Assembly: GCF_014200305.1 (NCBI RefSeq)
Contig: NZ_JACHBL010000001.1
Location: forward strand, 1,984,001 to 2,048,000
Length of the DNA: 64,000 nucleotides
Direction of reading: 5' to 3'
DNA from: Neomicrococcus lactis
GTDB lineage: Bacteria; Actinomycetota; Actinomycetes; Actinomycetales; Micrococcaceae
Position 1 is the stretch's first letter, and every line of letters starts with the position of its first letter. Made by a program: the position numbers and the translations under genes. The notes beneath the pieces are model-generated. The model saw only the letters and a list, made by a program, of their open reading frames with translations. It did no database searches and was not told the DNA's origin. Positions 60,624-64,000 of the stretch are shown here, one piece after another.

Positions 60624-61628
60624 ATGAGAAGTGGATCACTTGCCGAGCAACTGAAGTTATCAACCCCCGTCATCAACGCACCCATGATCGGTGTTGCTGG
60701 CGGCGAACTGGCCGCAGCTGTCAGTAATGCTGGCGGCCTGGGCCTGATCGGCATTGAGCCAAAGGGCACAGAGGACTGGTTCGCTCAACAGTTCCGCTAT
60801 TGCGAGAACCCCGACAAACCATGGGGCGTTGGATTCATCGGCTGGTCCCTCACCGAGGACCTCGCTTTCCTCCGCCATGTACTTAGTCATCAGCCGCACT
60901 TCATGTCCGCAAGCTTTGTCGAAGCCAGCGATCCCCGGATGGCAGAGGCCTTCTCGATTGCCAGAGACCTAGGAATCATCACCAGCATTCAGGCCGGCTC
61001 CGCCCGAGAAGTCGACGAAGCCCTCGAAGCAGACGTTGATGTGGTGGTTGTCCGCGGTAGTGAAGGCGGTGGGCATGGTCGCAATGAAGTCGCCACTCTC
61101 CCGCTCCTCCAGTACGCGAAAGCCGCAACCGACAAACCGGTCATCGCAGCAGGAGGCATCGGAACCGCGCGCGGAGTAGCCGCTGCCCTTGCAGCCGGTG
61201 CGGATGCCGCATGGGTCGGAACCAGATTCATCACGGCTCGAGAGTCCCTGACGGATCAAACCAAGAAGTCCGCCGTGGGAAACGCCGGTCTTGACGACAC
61301 CATCTACACCAACGCGTTCGACATTGCTCAAAAGCTTCCATGGGACCGTGGCTTTGGCGGCCGCGCACTCAAGAACGCGTTCGCCGAAGAATGGGCTGGC
61401 CGCGAAGATGAGCTCCAACAAGCCGTCGACACCAACGGCGACATCACCCAAAGCGTCAACGAAGCAAAGACCACGGGCAACTTAGACAGGCTCCCCATCT
61501 ACGCCGGCGAAGCTGCAGCTTTCACCAAGGATGAGGGTCAAACCGTCGCAGAAATCATGGAAGAGCTCGACGGCTTCCGCATTTACTTGCAGCAGGCGAG
61601 CAATACCTGGGGAACGAAAACTCGCTAG
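60624..61628 (+). CDS. Nitronate monooxygenase family flavoprotein
   Basis: 334 residues, TIM-barrel FMN enzyme of the 2-nitropropane dioxygenase family. Marks: [51 protein letters not shown] (phosphate loop and catalytic-site His), [20 protein letters not shown] and [15 protein letters not shown]. Closest to the class that detoxifies nitronates such as propionate 3-nitronate. Its end overlaps the end of panC by 4 bp (convergent). Confidence 0.87.
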   Translation: MRSGSLAEQLKLSTPVINAPMIGVAGGELAAAVSNAGGLGLIGIEPKGTEDWFAQQFRYCENPDKPWGVGFIGWSLTEDLAFLRHVLSHQPHFMSASFVEASDPRMAEAFSIARDLGIITSIQAGSAREVDEALEADVDVVVVRGSEGGGHGRNEVATLPLLQYAKAATDKPVIAAGGIGTARGVAAALAAGADAAWVGTRFITARESLTDQTKKSAVGNAGLDDTIYTNAFDIAQKLPWDRGFGGRALKNAFAEEWAGREDELQQAVDTNGDITQSVNEAKTTGNLDRLPIYAGEAAAFTKDEGQTVAEIMEELDGFRIYLQQASNTWGTKTR

Positions 61629-62593
61629 GAACCTAGAGGCATGTTGTCGATGAGCCGCACAGGACCCACCTTCGCCGCAACCAAAGCAAGCGCTTGGCCG
61701 GTGAAAGGCGTGTCCTGGCAGTTCACACCAATGACCTCGAGCGTCGATGGATCAACCACTTCGAGGTAATCCAGTTCCACGAGCGGCTCTGCATCAATGA
61801 GCGCAACGGCATCCTCAACATTGAGGGGTTCATGTGCGTCCGCGCGGGACTTGAGCAAGAACAACGCGCGTGAGAGCACCAAAGCAGCTTCGGCTTCAGC
61901 CTCGGAGAGGAACTGGTTACGCGAGGACAAGGCGAGTCCGCGATCAGAACGCACAATCGGCACAGCCTGGATCTCCACGTTGTACGCGAGGTCCAGCACC
62001 ATGCGCCGAATGATGGCCAATTGCTGAGCATCTTTTTGCCCGAAGAATGCGGAGAATTCGACTTTTCGCGACGTCAACAAGCTCGGCTGAGCGATATGCA
62101 AGAGCTTAGAAACCACTGCCAACATGCCGTCAAAGTGGCCGGGACGCGAAGCGCCTTCGAACTTCTCCCCCAGCTTTCCGGACGTCACCTTCACCAAGGG
62201 ATCGCCGTCCGGGTACATCTCGGACTCCTCAGGCGCGAACACAATATCCGCGCCGGCCTGGCCCAGTAGCTCCAAGTCAGCGTCAAGAGTGCGCGGGTAG
62301 CGCTCGTAATCCACGGGATCGTTGAACTGAAGCGGGTTCACGAAGATGGACACGGCCACCACATCATTCGCCGCGCGGGCGGTGCGCACCAACGTCCCGT
62401 GCCCGTCATGCAGCGCACCCATCGTTGGCACAAAACCCACTCGAACCGTATCCGCCTCAGCGCCGGAAAGCGGCTGCGCCTCAATCAGTTCCCGCGTCTT
62501 TTCGCGGAACTCAGCAATAGTGCGAGTGAGGATGGGCAGTCGCTGAGCGGCGGCGTCGTACGGGGTATTTGAGGCGTTAACTTCAGAAGTCAC
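61625..62593 (-). CDS. panC: Pantothenate synthetase
   Basis: 322 residues. Joins pantoate and beta-alanine with ATP. HxGH-type adenylation motif in [76 protein letters not shown]; and KMSKS-like [11 protein letters not shown]. The N-terminus has a ~20-residue extension before the conserved start; its YDAA segment is written by a copy of the dispersed motif. GTG start without a clear ribosome binding site, 9 bp after the DUF2520 gene, so probably coupled. panB/panD are not in the window. Confidence 0.93.
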   Translation of the reverse strand: MTSEVNASNTPYDAAAQRLPILTRTIAEFREKTRELIEAQPLSGAEADTVRVGFVPTMGALHDGHGTLVRTARAANDVVAVSIFVNPLQFNDPVDYERYPRTLDADLELLGQAGADIVFAPEESEMYPDGDPLVKVTSGKLGEKFEGASRPGHFDGMLAVVSKLLHIAQPSLLTSRKVEFSAFFGQKDAQQLAIIRRMVLDLAYNVEIQAVPIVRSDRGLALSSRNQFLSEAEAEAALVLSRALFLLKSRADAHEPLNVEDAVALIDAEPLVELDYLEVVDPSTLEVIGVNCQDTPFTGQALALVAAKVGPVRLIDNMPLGS

Positions 62594-62602
62594 ACACTGA
62601 TT

Positions 62603-63499
62603 TTACGAGTGTTCCGGGCCGCGCTCTGCCAAAGTATCCAAAATGGCGGTGGTTTGGTTCTCGGTGAGCAGGCCGCGGGCAAGCGCGCGCTGGGCGGTGG
62701 AGCGCGCCAGCTCCGTGTACGCGCGGCGCATATCTGCCGTCACGTTGTCCGATGCCAACGCCTGCATGTGAGCCTCCACGGTTCCCACATCCCCACGCGC
62801 CACTGGGCCCGTGAGCGCAGATTCCCCGGCTGACAAGGCATTTTCAAGAGAAGCGCGCATTAGTGGGCCGATGACTCGGTCCGGCCGTTCAACGCCGATG
62901 CTACGCAAGAGCTCGGCGGACTGACCGGCGATCGTGACGAGATGGTTCGAGGCATGGGCCAGAGCAGCGTGGTACTTCCCGCGATCTTCTTCGGCGATCA
63001 CCGTGCTTTCGGCGTCCATCTCCAAGACCAAAGCTTGGGCGATCGGCAGCATCATTTTGTCCGCGGTGATGCCGAAGACGCAGTCGCGCAAGCGGCCCAA
63101 GTCGAGGCTAGTTCCCGTGAAACTCATGGCCGGATGGATGGCCAGAGGGATAGCGCCGGATGCGCGGATGGGATCAAGAATCCCGGTTCCGTAGCGGCCG
63201 GCCGTGTGGGCCACGAGCTGACCGACTTGCCAGTGCCCGGCGTCGGCGAGGCCTTTCACGAGTGGGCCGAGGGCATCATCGGGTAGCGCCAAAAGAACGA
63301 GCTCGGAACGCTCCACGATCTCCGGAATGTCGAGAATAGGTGCACCCGGCAACAGCGCTTCGGCGCGCTCTCGAGAATCCTCACTCACCGCGTGAACACC
63401 CACAACTTGATGCTCCGCAGCGCGCAAGGCCGCACCCAACACAGCACCGACCTTGCCGGCGCCGATGATTCCTAGGCCCAGACGACCAGGCTTACTCAT
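62603..63499 (-). CDS. Rossmann-like / DUF2520 domain protein
   Basis: 298 residues. N-terminal NAD(P)-type fold LGLGIIGAGKVGAVLGAALR followed by VVGVHAVSEDSRERAEALLP, and the C-terminal DUF2520 dehydrogenase-like helical domain (HPAMSFTGTSLDLGRLRDCV; KYHAALAHASNHLVTIAGQS). The pair DUF2520-panC is conserved in actinobacteria and may serve pantoate or CoA synthesis (ketopantoate-reductase-like), which is inference. AGGAG lies 7 bases before ATG, inside the preceding gene, with which it overlaps by 8 bp. Confidence 0.88.
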   Translation of the reverse strand: MSKPGRLGLGIIGAGKVGAVLGAALRAAEHQVVGVHAVSEDSRERAEALLPGAPILDIPEIVERSELVLLALPDDALGPLVKGLADAGHWQVGQLVAHTAGRYGTGILDPIRASGAIPLAIHPAMSFTGTSLDLGRLRDCVFGITADKMMLPIAQALVLEMDAESTVIAEEDRGKYHAALAHASNHLVTIAGQSAELLRSIGVERPDRVIGPLMRASLENALSAGESALTGPVARGDVGTVEAHMQALASDNVTADMRRAYTELARSTAQRALARGLLTENQTTAILDTLAERGPEHS

Positions 63500-64000
63500 G
63501 AGGTTGCTCCTGTGATGATTGCGGCGACGGTGGCGCTGGAGAAATCTGTGCGTTCTGCTCGGCGACGAGCCAATGGTTGCGGTCGTGCAAGCGCCGCGCG
63601 GTTGCTGCTCGGTCCGCTTGCATCAAGAACAAACTACGCGCTTCAGCCACGGACATCTGCTTTACGCGCGGAAGAATTTGCCCGGACGTCGACGCCAGCT
63701 CAACATCCGCTACTCCCGCTCGGCGCGCGATGGGACCTTGATGCATGAGGACACCTTGCGTGCGTTCGTGCGGCACATAGGTCAGATGCCGAGACAGCCG
63801 CCCGCCACGAATCACGATGCTCGTCGACGTACTCGCATACCCCTGACGCTTGAACGCGAGCGGCGAGAGCCACGCGGCACTGCGCGGAGTCTGAGTAAAT
63901 CCGGTCTGATCCGTGGAGTCCTTGAGCCCGTCCGTCAGCAAGTCCAGCGGTCGGTCAGTCCCCGGATCCGGCAGGACAATCGGCAGCACGGCATAGACGT
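63492..64000 (-). CDS. PH-domain membrane protein, C-terminal part (runs off window)
   Basis: The frame is open to the right edge, so only the C-terminal ~168 residues are seen. LAFKRQGYASTSTSIVIRGG, LSRHLTYVPHERTQGVLMHQ and GPIARRAGVADVELAS form a bacterial PH domain (YdbT/YdbS, bPH2). The last residues SPAPPSPQSSQEQPHE are low complexity. In related genomes this gene precedes DUF2520 and panC. Start lies outside. Confidence 0.8.
   Translation of the reverse strand, partial: VYAVLPIVLPDPGTDRPLDLLTDGLKDSTDQTGFTQTPRSAAWLSPLAFKRQGYASTSTSIVIRGGRLSRHLTYVPHERTQGVLMHQGPIARRAGVADVELASTSGQILPRVKQMSVAEARSLFLMQADRAATARRLHDRNHWLVAEQNAQISPAPPSPQSSQEQPHE

Overview
The window is about 58-60 % G+C chromosomal DNA of an actinobacterium, most likely a member of the Micrococcaceae (Arthrobacter-like). 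The basis is gene content and order (lsr2, clpC, lysS, panC, a DUF2520 gene, actinobacterial argA, radA and mutY close together), GTG/TTG starts, a DUF222/HNH gene, and a 16S-23S spacer without tRNAs. Genus is not claimed. Nearly everything is core metabolism, transport and information processing. There is no prophage, CRISPR array or obvious defence island, and the only mobile DNA is a transposase cut off by the left edge.

Layout. 1-0.5 kb: IS1249-like transposase (partial). 0.9-10.9 kb: secreted NlpC/P60 hydrolase, tandem universal stress protein, purine permease with an S4 RNA-binding protein, a truncated DUF1345 remnant, an MHS-family symporter with divergent LysR regulator, and a SulP anion transporter with its ArsR-type regulator. 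11-14.8 kb: DUF222/HNH protein, thiamine-binding protein, amino-acid permease. 14.9-18.1 kb: pta-ackA. 18.2-23.7 kb: a peptide ABC transporter made of a fused double ATPase gene facing a substrate-binding protein/permease/permease operon. 24-33 kb: AGCS symporter, AzlCD exporter, glycerophosphodiesterase, DUF445 protein, a Gly/Ala-rich unknown, esterase, secreted EEP-fold hydrolase, spermidine-synthase-like protein, a frameshifted cupin and tRNA-Lys(UUU). 33.6-40.7 kb: phosphate region with DUF47 + PiT low-affinity transporter and convergent pstSCAB; both units carry 11-bp-periodic PhoP-box-like repeats. 41-51.7 kb: FUSC protein, radA, Ser-rich membrane protein, mutY, small acidic protein, argA, clpC, lsr2, small membrane protein, lysS. 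51.7-61.6 kb: M13 peptidase, AMIN-like secreted protein, a complete rRNA operon on the minus strand (16S-23S-5S) with boxA/boxB leader, and a nitronate monooxygenase. 61.6-64 kb: panC, DUF2520 protein and a PH-domain protein that runs off the right edge.

How parts fit: pta-ackA converts acetyl-CoA to acetate plus ATP; PiT and Pst are two phosphate uptake routes that appear to share PhoP control; the Dpp-type transporter, AGCS, AAT and AzlCD proteins handle peptides and amino acids; clpC, lsr2 and lysS form a housekeeping block. No clearly new multi-gene system was found. The most unusual signal is a short sequence, TACGACG(R)CGCCGCT and its shorter form TACGACGCCGC, that recurs about ten times on both strands, in different reading frames and in non-coding DNA. 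Other points of note are two perfect DnaA boxes 50 bp apart, a six-copy 16-bp tandem repeat, absence of disA from its usual place between radA and mutY, and an rRNA operon lying between panC and lysS.
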